In this document: positions 54,256 to 62,733 of the stretch, in pieces
How the letters are laid out: each line of letters opens with the position of its first letter
How positions within the stretch are numbered: position 1 is the first letter of the stretch
Program-made: the position numbers and the translations under genes
DNA from: Candidatus Gastranaerophilales bacterium
GTDB taxonomy: Bacteria > Cyanobacteriota > Vampirovibrionia > Gastranaerophilales > Gastranaerophilaceae
NCBI GenBank assembly: GCA_944322725.1
Contig: CALUPU010000004.1
Coordinates: forward strand, 1 to 64,000
Length of the DNA stretch: 64,000 bases
Direction of reading: 5' to 3'
The notes under the pieces: generated by a model
Told to the model about the DNA's origin: nothing
Databases searched by the model: none
What the model saw: the letters and a program-made list of their open reading frames with translations, nothing else

Positions 54256-56151
54256 TTATTTTTTAATAAAACTATTTGTATGTAAAGCCCGAAGAGCATT
54301 AACTATTGCGATTATAGTTACACCTACATCAGCAAAGACAGCACCCCACATTGTAATGAATCCCGCAGCTCCTAATATAAGGAATAAAACTTTTACGCCG
54401 ATTGCGAATGTAATATTTTGTTTTACAATATGCATTGTTTTGCCTGCAATTTTAATAGCAGCAGGAATCTTAGACGGTTTGTCATCCATTATTACAACAT
54501 CAGCCGCTTCGATAGCAGCATCAGAACCCATCCCTCCCATTGCAATTCCTATGTCTGCACGTGTAAGAACTGGTGCATCGTTAATACCGTCGCCAACGAA
54601 AATTACGGATTTGTTTTTTGTCTTGCACGATATAAGTTCTTCAACTTTTGTAACCTTATCTGACGGTAAGAGTTCAGCATATACTCTGTCAAGGTCGAGT
54701 TTGGCTGCTGTGTATTTTGCAGCGCTTAGGGAATCTCCTGTCAGAATAACAGTTTTATCAACAATTATTTTCAGGTCTTTAATTGCGGATACTGCGTCTT
54801 CTTTAAGTTCATCAGATATTACAATATATCCGAGAAATTTTCTGTTTTTTGCAATGTATACTATACTGCCCGGCTCACAGGTTTTTGAATAATTAATATT
54901 GTATTGCTCCATCAGCCTGTAATTTCCTGCAAGAATTTCTTCTCCGTTAATACGGGCTTTAACACCGATGCCTGCTGTTTCTTCTATGTCTTTTATCAAA
55001 GAAGAGTCTATATGTTTCCCGTAGGCTGCTTTTAGTGAAAGTGCTATTGGATGGTTTGAATAATTTTCTGCCATTGCCGCGGATTCCAGCAGTTTTTCTC
55101 TGGATGTGCCGTTGTACGGTACAATTTGTGTTACGCAAAAGGTTCCTTTTGTCAGCGTTCCTGTCTTATCAAATACAACTGTATCCGGCTTAGAAAGTGC
55201 TTCCAGATAACTGCTGCCTTTAATTAAAATTCCGTTTTTCGATGCACCTCCAATACCGGCAAAGAAACTCAAAGGTACTGATATAACAAGTGCACAGGGA
55301 CAGGAAATAACAAGAAATGTCAGTGCTCTTGATATCCATATATTGAAATTATCACCGGTTAATAATGGAGGAAGTACTGCAAGAATAAGCGCACCGGCTA
55401 CAACTGCAGGTGTGTAATATCTTGCAAATTTTGTAATAAAATTTTCTGCTTTTGCTTTCCTTGAACCTGCATGCTCAACCAGTTCGAGTATTTTCGATAC
55501 AGTTGATTCCCCAAACGGCTTTGATACACGAATTTTTATAAGTCCGTTTGTATTAATACACCCGCTTACGGCATTATCTCCTATTTTTAACTCTGCAGGT
55601 GCTGCTTCACCTGTCAGTGCCGAGGTATCAACTATTGCCTTCCCTTCTGTTACTATGCCGTCAAGGGGTATCTTTTCGCCTGTTTTTACTGTGATGATGT
55701 CTCCTGTGTTTATTTTTTCAGGAGAAATCTTTATAAGCCTGCCGTTCTGTTCAATATTTGCATAATCAGGGCGTATATCCATCAGTTCCGCAATAGAGTT
55801 TCTTGATTTTTCAACAGCCCTGTGCTGCAGATATTCGCCGATTTGATAAAGTATCATAACCATAACCGCCTCAGGGTATTCTTTGATGGCAAATGCACCA
55901 AGGGAGGCAGCGCCCATCAAAAAGTTTTCATCAAAGACTTCACCTTTAACAATATTTCTTATTGCTGTAAAAAGTATATCGGCACCTGCCATCAGGTATG
56001 CTGTAAAGAATAAGATAAATTTTTCAACTCCCGTAAGGTCTAAAATTAAACCTGCACTAAATATTATAAGTGCGCCCAAAATCCTCATAAGGGCAAATGC
56101 TTTATTTTTATGAGAGTGCTCATGGTTGTGTTCGTGATGATGTTCGCACAT
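54256..56151 (-). CDS. zntA: P1B-type Zn/Cd/Co-exporting ATPase
   Basis: 631 residues without HMA domain. The N-terminus is a His-rich metal-binding segment (MCEHHHEHNHEHSHK). Transmembrane metal motif SCPCALV, phosphorylation motif DKTGTLTKG, TGEAAP actuator and GDGINDAPVL hinge are all present. It pumps zinc (or Cd, Co) out of the cytosol. The promoter is divergent from smtB and has an operator in its spacer. Confidence 0.93.
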   Translation of the reverse strand: MCEHHHEHNHEHSHKNKAFALMRILGALIIFSAGLILDLTGVEKFILFFTAYLMAGADILFTAIRNIVKGEVFDENFLMGAASLGAFAIKEYPEAVMVMILYQIGEYLQHRAVEKSRNSIAELMDIRPDYANIEQNGRLIKISPEKINTGDIITVKTGEKIPLDGIVTEGKAIVDTSALTGEAAPAELKIGDNAVSGCINTNGLIKIRVSKPFGESTVSKILELVEHAGSRKAKAENFITKFARYYTPAVVAGALILAVLPPLLTGDNFNIWISRALTFLVISCPCALVISVPLSFFAGIGGASKNGILIKGSSYLEALSKPDTVVFDKTGTLTKGTFCVTQIVPYNGTSREKLLESAAMAENYSNHPIALSLKAAYGKHIDSSLIKDIEETAGIGVKARINGEEILAGNYRLMEQYNINYSKTCEPGSIVYIAKNRKFLGYIVISDELKEDAVSAIKDLKIIVDKTVILTGDSLSAAKYTAAKLDLDRVYAELLPSDKVTKVEELISCKTKNKSVIFVGDGINDAPVLTRADIGIAMGGMGSDAAIEAADVVIMDDKPSKIPAAIKIAGKTMHIVKQNITFAIGVKVLFLILGAAGFITMWGAVFADVGVTIIAIVNALRALHTNSFIKK

Positions 56152-56177
56152 ATTTTTACCTCACAATCGGTTATTGT

Positions 56178-56191
56178 TGAGCAAGTATTCA
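56178..56191. promoter_or_regulatory. SmtB-type operator A (imperfect)
   Basis: TGAGCAAGTATTCA, in the 5' leader of zntA about 8-21 bases after the predicted start. Confidence 0.55.
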
Positions 56192-56204
56192 ACTGTATAT
56201 TAAT

Positions 56205-56234
56205 AGTATAATTGAACAACTGTTCAATTGTCAA
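56205..56234 (-). promoter_or_regulatory. Sigma70-type promoter of zntA-zip
   Basis: On the minus strand TTGACA (56234-56229), an 18-base spacer and TATACT (56210-56205). Operator B occupies the spacer exactly. Confidence 0.82.
56213..56226. promoter_or_regulatory. SmtB-type operator B (perfect)
   Basis: TGAACAACTGTTCA, the consensus 12-2-12-type half sites of SmtB/ZiaR, between the -35 and -10 of the zntA promoter. Confidence 0.88.
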
Positions 56235-56271
56235 GCGTTGCATTTGTATTTGTTTACAAACTTAATATGGT

Positions 56272-56285
56272 TGAACAACTGTTCA
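56272..56285. promoter_or_regulatory. SmtB-type operator C (perfect)
   Basis: TGAACAACTGTTCA, identical to operator B and 59 bases away. It overlaps the probable -35 region of the smtB promoter. Confidence 0.88.
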
Positions 56286-56308
56286 AATATAAAAATCTGT
56301 TATATAAT
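56280..56308 (+). promoter_or_regulatory. Promoter of the SmtB-type regulator
   Basis: TATAAT (56303-56308) is a perfect -10. The -35 is weak (TGTTCA, 56280-56285) and lies inside operator C. Confidence 0.6.
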
Positions 56309-56342
56309 AAGAAATATACAGATTTAGCAAGGGAAATATCTT

Positions 56343-56693
56343 ATGGAAATTAAAAAATCGGATTGTGAAGCTATTAATTTAGATATAGTAAACAAAGTAA
56401 AGCCTAATATGCCTGAGATGAATCTTTTATACGAATTGTCCGATTTTTTTAAAGTTATGGGGGATAGCACACGTATTCAGCTGTTGTGGGCACTGGAAGA
56501 AAGTGAGATGTGCGTGGGCGACCTTGCTGTTTTATTGAATATGACAAAATCTGCAGTATCACATCAGTTAAAGGTTTTGCGTACGGCAAAACTTGTACGG
56601 GCAGAAAAAAAAGGCAAAAATGTATACTATGCTCTGGATGACAATCATGTAAAAATGATTCTTGAAAAGGCACTGGAACATGTTTGTGAATAA
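56343..56693 (+). CDS. ArsR/SmtB-family zinc-responsive repressor
   Basis: 116 residues. Winged helix with the DNA-recognition helix MTKSAVSHQLKVLRTAKLV. The C-terminal helix has DNH and HVCE, the D-x-H...H-x2-E zinc site (alpha5) of SmtB/CzrA, and CVGDLA carries the conserved cysteine of the second site. Zinc binding releases the protein from the three operators. It is divergent from zntA-zip and autoregulated, as in cyanobacterial smtB and ziaR. Confidence 0.93.
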   Translation: MEIKKSDCEAINLDIVNKVKPNMPEMNLLYELSDFFKVMGDSTRIQLLWALEESEMCVGDLAVLLNMTKSAVSHQLKVLRTAKLVRAEKKGKNVYYALDDNHVKMILEKALEHVCE

Positions 56694-56694
56694 A

Positions 56695-57276
56695 TTATAT
56701 TTTATTCAGGACTTTATCTTTTTCTGTAATTTCTCTGATAACCCTGCAAGGATTGCCTGCTGCCACAACATTTGACGGTATATTTTTTGTAACAACACTT
56801 CCCGCTCCTATAACAGTGTTGTCTCCTATTGTTACACCTGGCAGTACACATACATCTGCACCTATCCACACATTATTGCCTACTGTTATAGGTTTGGCAT
56901 ATTCAATAAATGTGTTTCTTTCCTGTGCATCAACAGGATGTCCTGCGCAATAAAAACCGCAGTTCGGTGCTATAAAAACATTATCACCGAATTTTACTTT
57001 TGCGCAGTCTAGGATAGTGAGGTTATGGTTTGCATAAAAATTGTCTCCAATTTCGACATTGTATCCATAATCACAGTATAAGGTTGAACGAATATAGGAG
57101 TTTTTACCTATTTTACCGAATAATTTTTTTAATATTTCAAGTTTTTCTTCATTTTTTGAAGGAGGAAGATTATTGAATTTGAAATAAAGTTCTTCCGCCG
57201 CAAATCTTTCTTCTTCCAGTTGTTTGTCAGTGGCATCGTAGTAAAGACCGTTGAGCATTTTTTCTTTTTCGTTCAT
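56695..57276 (-). CDS. Sugar O-acetyltransferase (maltose/galactoside type)
   Basis: 193 residues with an N-terminal maltose-acetyltransferase-type helix (MLNGLYYDATDKQLEEER) and left-handed beta-helix hexapeptide repeats (VGNNVWIGADVCVLPGVTIG, NTVIGAGSVV). NHNLTILD and HPVD hold the catalytic His residues. It acetylates a sugar hydroxyl from acetyl-CoA. It is convergent to smtB with a 1-base gap, so not part of the zinc system. Confidence 0.9.
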   Translation of the reverse strand: MNEKEKMLNGLYYDATDKQLEEERFAAEELYFKFNNLPPSKNEEKLEILKKLFGKIGKNSYIRSTLYCDYGYNVEIGDNFYANHNLTILDCAKVKFGDNVFIAPNCGFYCAGHPVDAQERNTFIEYAKPITVGNNVWIGADVCVLPGVTIGDNTVIGAGSVVTKNIPSNVVAAGNPCRVIREITEKDKVLNKI

Positions 57277-57406
57277 AAGAAATTTCTCTTCCTCTTATAT
57301 TACAGAAAAAATTATAACACATCAGTGTAGTCCGGTGTGCAATGCCTGTATTTATTCATATTTTTAAAATAGGGAATTACCATACAAGCTGATTTGAAGA
57401 GGACAA

Positions 57407-59443
57407 ATGAAAATTAAAAACAAAGTTATTACAGGCTTTGCTCTGTTAATGTGCCTGAATTTATTAAACTGCGCTTATGCTCTTGATGCATCTGTACAAA
57501 AGAATAAATATCCGGATTATGCACTCGAATATCTCGGAAAAGATAAATTTGAAGGATTTAACAGAAAAATGTTTCGTTTTAACGGAGGTCTGAACAAAGC
57601 AATTTTGCGGCCTGTTCATATAGTCTGGGCTTCTATTATGCCTCAATACGGGATAGATCGTATTATGAGTGCAACAAACAATATTGAATACCCGATAAGA
57701 CTGGTGAGCACACTTGTTCAAAGGGATTTTAAAGCCTCAGGTACTGAAACTGTAAGGTTCTTAACAAATACTACAATAGGTCTTGGCGGATTGTATGACC
57801 CTGCAAAGAAACTTTTTAAAATAGAACCGGTTCAGGAGGATATGGAACAGGCACTTGCTAAATGTAAAGTAAAAAGAGGTCCTTATCTGGTTCTTCCTGT
57901 TATAATGTCTACGAGTCCGCGTGCAATAGCAGGGAAGGTTCTTGATGCGGGACTGAATCCGTCATCATATATTGCAAGTCCTGTACTTGCTGCAGTAAAG
58001 GCAGGTATTCTTGTAAACAGAACATCTTATATGCAGCCTCTGAGCAAAATGGTTGAGTCTACATATGCCGACCCTTATGACATTCTTAAAAAGCTTTATG
58101 GTATAGAATCTCATATTAAGCTGTCAAACTTAGATAGGGAATCTGTTCTTTATAAAAGTGATGCCGGAATAGAAGAACCGACCGATTCTGACAATATAGT
58201 AAAAGTAAAAACAGCATTGATTGAGGGAAGTGCCAAAACTGATAATATAATTCTTAAGAATGATAATGCATTGAAGCCGGATTTAATCCTCCACGGTTAC
58301 AACCCTCAGGCTCCTGTTACGGATTCAATGAGGACAGCATTTTTTGAACAGCCTGATATAAACAGTTCCATATGGAATGAAATGTCAATATGGAACAGAT
58401 GTTTTGCAAAGAAAATAAAAACGGCTTCTGTTAACATTGAACCAAACAGGGATAATTATCGTTTCAGGTATATATTACAAAAAGACAAGAATGCACCTCT
58501 TGCCATAATTTATCCTTCTATAGGAGAAGGAATCAACTCTCATCATGCGGTTGTTCTTGCCAAGATATTTTATGATAAAGGGTATTCTGTATTAATTCAG
58601 GGGAGTCATTTTCAGTGGGAATTTGTAAAAAGTATTCCTGAATCTTACAAACCGGGTATTCCATCCAGAGATGCACTTCAGTTGAGAATTGTCACCTCAA
58701 AAATTATTGATTTCCTTCAATCAAAATATGACTGCAATTTTAAAGACAGAGTGCTTCTTGGTACTTCTTTCGGCGCATTGACTACACTTTTTATTGCAAA
58801 CGAGGAGAGCAGGGAAAATATACTTAACATTAAAAAATATATCTCCATAAATCCTCCTATTGATATTATTTTTGCTATGAAACAGGTGGATAAAAACAGC
58901 GAACAATGGGCTGAAAAATATGAAAACTTTAAAAATAATGCTGCCTCAACCGCAGCTAAGGTAATAAATATATATGATAATAAGAAAGCAAAAGACTTTA
59001 AAATAGGTGAACTTCCTTTTTCGGAGGATGAAGCAAAATTAATAACCGGATTTATAATGCATCAAAAACTTTCGGATTTGATATTTACACTCGAAAATAC
59101 ATTCCCGTCAAAACGCTGTGAAATTTATAACACAATTAACAATATGAACTATCAGGATTATGCAAAAAAATATCTTTTGTCTGATGAAGTTCAGACTATT
59201 GATGACCTTGCATTTGAATCCAGTTTGTATTCAATAGAGGAATATTTAAAGAAAAACAGCAATTACAGAATTTATCATACAATGGACGACTATCTTGTCA
59301 GCAAAAAGCAGCTTGCTTATTTAAAAAAATGTACGGGTGATAAAACAATATTGATAAGTAACGGTGCTCATCTCGGGTTTATGTACAGACAGGAGTTTCT
59401 TGATTCTTTGAACAAAGATATTACGATTTTCAATAATGATTGA
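57407..59443 (+). CDS. MlaA-like domain fused to an alpha/beta hydrolase
   Basis: 678 residues. Signal peptide, probably cut after CAYA. Residues 33-235 are MlaA/VacJ (FEGFNRKMFRFNGGLNKAIL, then NTTIGLGGLYDPA), the outer-membrane phospholipid-removal protein. Residues 345-678 are an alpha/beta hydrolase: nucleophile elbow GTSFG (Ser454), a likely Asp near 627 and His655 in SNGAHLGF. The fusion of lipid extractor with lipase-like domain suggests phospholipid breakdown at the outer membrane. The N-terminus lacks a clean lipobox. Followed by a hairpin and the R-M cassette. Confidence 0.85.
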   Translation: MKIKNKVITGFALLMCLNLLNCAYALDASVQKNKYPDYALEYLGKDKFEGFNRKMFRFNGGLNKAILRPVHIVWASIMPQYGIDRIMSATNNIEYPIRLVSTLVQRDFKASGTETVRFLTNTTIGLGGLYDPAKKLFKIEPVQEDMEQALAKCKVKRGPYLVLPVIMSTSPRAIAGKVLDAGLNPSSYIASPVLAAVKAGILVNRTSYMQPLSKMVESTYADPYDILKKLYGIESHIKLSNLDRESVLYKSDAGIEEPTDSDNIVKVKTALIEGSAKTDNIILKNDNALKPDLILHGYNPQAPVTDSMRTAFFEQPDINSSIWNEMSIWNRCFAKKIKTASVNIEPNRDNYRFRYILQKDKNAPLAIIYPSIGEGINSHHAVVLAKIFYDKGYSVLIQGSHFQWEFVKSIPESYKPGIPSRDALQLRIVTSKIIDFLQSKYDCNFKDRVLLGTSFGALTTLFIANEESRENILNIKKYISINPPIDIIFAMKQVDKNSEQWAEKYENFKNNAASTAAKVINIYDNKKAKDFKIGELPFSEDEAKLITGFIMHQKLSDLIFTLENTFPSKRCEIYNTINNMNYQDYAKKYLLSDEVQTIDDLAFESSLYSIEEYLKKNSNYRIYHTMDDYLVSKKQLAYLKKCTGDKTILISNGAHLGFMYRQEFLDSLNKDITIFNND

Positions 59444-59468
59444 TGTATTCATCATTTTTATTTTTTGT
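59441..59468 (+). terminator. Terminator of the MlaA-hydrolase gene
   Basis: TGATG (59441-59445) and CATCA (59450-59454) with a TATT loop and a T-rich tail. The stem starts at the stop codon; it is short. Confidence 0.5.
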
Positions 59469-59508
59469 CTGTTTATGTTAGTATTACCTGTGGAGGAGAA
59501 TTCACGGG

Positions 59509-60501
59509 ATGAGCGTTAGAGATACAAATATTTTGAACCATACAGATTTAAAATATTTACTTATTGATAACCTTAATCTGTATACGGAAGAAGCTTTTTA
59601 TGTTCAGGGGAATAATCCTTATACATTTAACATTAACAAGAAAACTGTTTATATTTATATAAAAAATGTACATCAATCAGGACAAAATCGTACAAATACG
59701 GATGAATGCAGAATTCAGGTAGGTAAAACTCCTGGATTTACAGATGTCTTGGCTTCTGGAAAAATTGCTTACATGCTAGGATATTTTGATGATTGCAATG
59801 TCTTTACAGCATGGAATCCTCTATTATTTAGGGATAGGATTAATGCCAAAAGAACAGTATCTTTATATTCAAGATTTTCTGTCCAGGAAAGAGCAAACGA
59901 AAACGGAATAGCTTGTTATATTGATTCTAATGGTTGTAGTGCGATTACTTTCAAACCGGAGTATATTGGTTTATATCTTGAAAACTATAGTAATATGCAT
60001 CTTTTAGATGAACAAGGTTTATTAGAGTTGATTCAAAAATATGATGAAGTAAAGAATTCTAACAATGATAAAGAAGATATAGAGATTGGAAATCTGGAAT
60101 ATATAGTAAATCATCCAAGAACCAAAAGAGATCCTAATTTTAAAAAGATAATTCATAAGATATATTGCAGCAGATGTGCAATTTGTGGCATTCAGCTTGA
60201 ACTGACAGAGGCTGCTCACATTATTCCTTATTCTCATGAGAAAGGGACGGACGAGCCCTCAAATGGGATATGTCTATGTGCTCTTCATCATACAGCATAT
60301 GACAGAGGGCTGATTTATATAGATGAAGATTATAATGTTAAAATGAATAATGAAAAGATAAGATATCTTGAAAAAATAAAACTCGACGGGGGGATAATGA
60401 AGTTTATACAAATGCATGACAGCAAGATTGATTTGCCGGTATCAAATAAACCTTCTGTTGAGTTTATAAAAATTGCTAATTCTATACGGGGCATTAACTA
60501 G
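59509..60501 (+). CDS. HNH restriction endonuclease of a Type II-like R-M cassette
   Basis: 330 residues. Residues 215-265 are a zinc-linked HNH domain: CSRCAICG, then TEAAHIIPYSH, then NGICLCALHHTAYDRGL. The AHI and LHHTAYD parts hold the general base and the metal site. Residues 1-190 form a separate domain, perhaps for site recognition (RIQVGKTPGFTDVLASGK). It starts at ATG 59509 behind GGAGGAG. The first m5C methyltransferase begins in its stop codon, so the three genes are one cassette. Codon use is more A/T-ending than in neighbours, as in a transferred unit. Confidence 0.85.
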   Translation: MSVRDTNILNHTDLKYLLIDNLNLYTEEAFYVQGNNPYTFNINKKTVYIYIKNVHQSGQNRTNTDECRIQVGKTPGFTDVLASGKIAYMLGYFDDCNVFTAWNPLLFRDRINAKRTVSLYSRFSVQERANENGIACYIDSNGCSAITFKPEYIGLYLENYSNMHLLDEQGLLELIQKYDEVKNSNNDKEDIEIGNLEYIVNHPRTKRDPNFKKIIHKIYCSRCAICGIQLELTEAAHIIPYSHEKGTDEPSNGICLCALHHTAYDRGLIYIDEDYNVKMNNEKIRYLEKIKLDGGIMKFIQMHDSKIDLPVSNKPSVEFIKIANSIRGIN

Positions 60502-61571
60502 TGACAGATAAGAATAAATATGTGGCAATAAGTTTATTCAGCGGTTGCGGGGGGTTGGATATAGGGTGTAACATGGCTGGTGTGCCTGTTATTGCTGCTA
60601 TCGAGATAGATTCTGATGCTGTAGAAACATTAAAACGAAATAAAGAATTTGATAATTGCAAAATTTATAATGAGGATATTTGTAATATAAATATAAAAAG
60701 TTTGCAGAATGATCTAAAGCAAATACGATATGAAAAACTTATCCTTATAGGCGGACCTCCTTGTCAGCCGTTTTCTAAAGCAGGATACTGGATAGGCAAT
60801 AAGAACAGAAAAGTAGAAGATGATCCTAGAAATATGTTTGACCAATATTTCCGTATGGTAAAAGAATTACGTCCTTATGGTTTTTTGCTTGAGAATGTTG
60901 AAAGTATATTGCACCCTTCTAATAAACACATCATAACAGGGTTTATTGATAGGTTTTCTAAACTTGGCTATGATTATAGGGTAATAAGAGCATATGCTCC
61001 TGATTTTGGCGTTCCTCAAAAAAGAAAAAGAGTGTTTATTATTGCAACAAAGTGCGTAATGACTATCGATACACCGCAAAAAACTCATTGTAATCCTGAA
61101 AAAGTTTTAGAAACAGGATTGCTTCCTTATGTAAAAGTCGGCGATGTTATAAAAAAATATGACAATGATAAATATTTTGAAAAAGAAGAAGTTACTATTA
61201 ACGGCACATATGGCAGAGATTTATTAAATGTTCCTCCTGGAAAAAATTATATAGCAATTTCAGATAAAACAGGGGATCCCAATGCTAAATTTAAAGCAGG
61301 TAAACGTTTTTGGTCATTTTTATTAAAATTAGATCCCAATGAGTTATCCTGGACTATAGCTGCTCAACCGGGACCATGGGTAGGTCCTTTTCACTGGACA
61401 TCCCGTAGATTGCGTGTTCCAGAAATTGCTGCAATACAAACTTTCCCCGAGTCATATAAATTTTTTGGTAGCAGAAGATCTATACAAAAACAGATTGGTA
61501 ATGCAGTTCCTCCTCTACTTGGTAAAGCAATGGTTAGTTTTTTACTGGAGAACATAAATAATGCAATCTGA
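60501..61571 (+). CDS. DNA cytosine-C5 methyltransferase 1 of the R-M cassette
   Basis: 356 residues, GTG start in the nuclease stop codon. Motif I SLFSGCGGLDIG, motif IV GGPPCQPFSKAG (Cys88 nucleophile), motif VI ENVES, motif VIII QKRKRVFII and motif X QIGNAVPPLLG are in canonical order. The target-recognition region lies at about 210-310. Protects the host from the HNH nuclease. The following methyltransferase overlaps it by 11 bases. Confidence 0.95.
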   Translation: MTDKNKYVAISLFSGCGGLDIGCNMAGVPVIAAIEIDSDAVETLKRNKEFDNCKIYNEDICNINIKSLQNDLKQIRYEKLILIGGPPCQPFSKAGYWIGNKNRKVEDDPRNMFDQYFRMVKELRPYGFLLENVESILHPSNKHIITGFIDRFSKLGYDYRVIRAYAPDFGVPQKRKRVFIIATKCVMTIDTPQKTHCNPEKVLETGLLPYVKVGDVIKKYDNDKYFEKEEVTINGTYGRDLLNVPPGKNYIAISDKTGDPNAKFKAGKRFWSFLLKLDPNELSWTIAAQPGPWVGPFHWTSRRLRVPEIAAIQTFPESYKFFGSRRSIQKQIGNAVPPLLGKAMVSFLLENINNAI

Positions 61572-62619
61572 TAAAAAAATAAAAACAGTTAGTATATATT
61601 CTGGGTGTGGAGGTATTGATATAGGCTTTCATAATGCTGGATTTGATGTTATATTTTCAACAGATTATTGGTTGCCTGCTTGTAATACGCTTAAATTGAA
61701 TAAAATTTCTGATAAAGTTGTGTGTTGTGATATACGTGAGGTTGATTTTAAGTCAATCTTGCATGAAGAAAAACTTGAATCGATAGATTGTCTTATAGGT
61801 GGACCTCCGTGTCCAGCTTATTCTAAGTCAAGATTCTATCTAAAAGATAAAAAAAGAGCACTTGAGGATGAGAATGCATATACTCTTAGAGAATATTTCA
61901 GAGTTGTAGAAGAATTAAATCCAAAAATTTTCTTTTTTGAAAATGTATTCGGATTTGTCTACAAGCCACATAAAGCAGCTTTTGATTATTTAAAAGAACG
62001 CAGCAGGGAATTAGATTATAAGCTTTTTTATAAAGTTGTTAATACTGCATATTATGGTATACCGCAGACCAGAGAACGTTTTATTTGTGTCGGTGTAAAA
62101 AAACATTTAAAAGATTTTGTTTTTCCTGAAGAAACACATTATGATCCTAGCAAATATAACCCTGATACGGATAAAAATAAAAAGAAATGGGTAACATGTG
62201 GTGATGCAATCGGAGATTTAGATATTGATTTGCCAGAAGATATTAATATGCAGGCTGGTTCTAAGCATAAGGATTTGTTAAAACTTGTACCTCCTGGGGA
62301 TAATTATTTGTATTTTACAAAGGAGAGAGGATATAAAAAACCTATTTTTAAATGGCGTTCAAGATACTGGTCGTTTTTATTGAAACTTTCTCCAGAAAGA
62401 CCATCTTGGACTATTCAGGCAAGTCATTCTAATAATATGGGACCATTCCACTGGAAAAACAGATTTTTAAGAATTAATGAAATAAAGCGTATACAAACAT
62501 TTGCTGATGATTATGAACTGACAGGTTCTTACTTAGAACAATGGAGGCAAATTGGTAATGCTGTGCCTCCTAGACTTGCTTATATAATAGCTAGTGAAAT
62601 AAAAAAACAGTTTTTTTAA
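61561..62619 (+). CDS. DNA cytosine-C5 methyltransferase 2 of the R-M cassette
   Basis: 352 residues. Motif I SIYSGCGGIDIG, motif IV GGPPCPAYSKS (Cys84, with Pro for the usual Gln), motif VI FENVFG, motif VIII QTRERFICVG and motif X QIGNAVPPRLA. The target region shares RYWSFLLKLSP and GPFHWKNRFLR with methyltransferase 1 (RFWSFLLKLDP, GPFHWTSRRLR), so the two are paralogues with related targets. Two m5C enzymes for one nuclease fit an asymmetric site whose strands need separate methylation. Confidence 0.94.
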   Translation: MQSDKKIKTVSIYSGCGGIDIGFHNAGFDVIFSTDYWLPACNTLKLNKISDKVVCCDIREVDFKSILHEEKLESIDCLIGGPPCPAYSKSRFYLKDKKRALEDENAYTLREYFRVVEELNPKIFFFENVFGFVYKPHKAAFDYLKERSRELDYKLFYKVVNTAYYGIPQTRERFICVGVKKHLKDFVFPEETHYDPSKYNPDTDKNKKKWVTCGDAIGDLDIDLPEDINMQAGSKHKDLLKLVPPGDNYLYFTKERGYKKPIFKWRSRYWSFLLKLSPERPSWTIQASHSNNMGPFHWKNRFLRINEIKRIQTFADDYELTGSYLEQWRQIGNAVPPRLAYIIASEIKKQFF

Positions 62620-62700
62620 TTATATTCTAGATGTTAAGGTATAAACTTTTGTAACAATTCGAGCAGATTTTTTAAAAGATTTTGGCAACGTGCCGATATA

Positions 62701-62720
62701 GTAATTAGTGAAGTAATTAC
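62701..62720. repeat. Inverted repeat upstream of the EF-hand/calpain-like gene
   Basis: GTAATTA (62701-62707) and TAATTAC (62714-62720), 6 bases apart; GTAATTA also recurs as a direct repeat. It may be an operator or the outer edge of the R-M insertion. The gap 62620-62733 also has GTAACAATTC at 62651, like the repeats at 8721. Confidence 0.5.
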
Positions 62721-62733
62721 TACAGGTCTTATT

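Noticed and set aside
54356-54892. Plus-strand ORF of 178 codons opposite the zinc ATPase
   Set aside because: Shadow of the conserved ATPase reading frame, Ala/Ile/Ser-rich without any motif.
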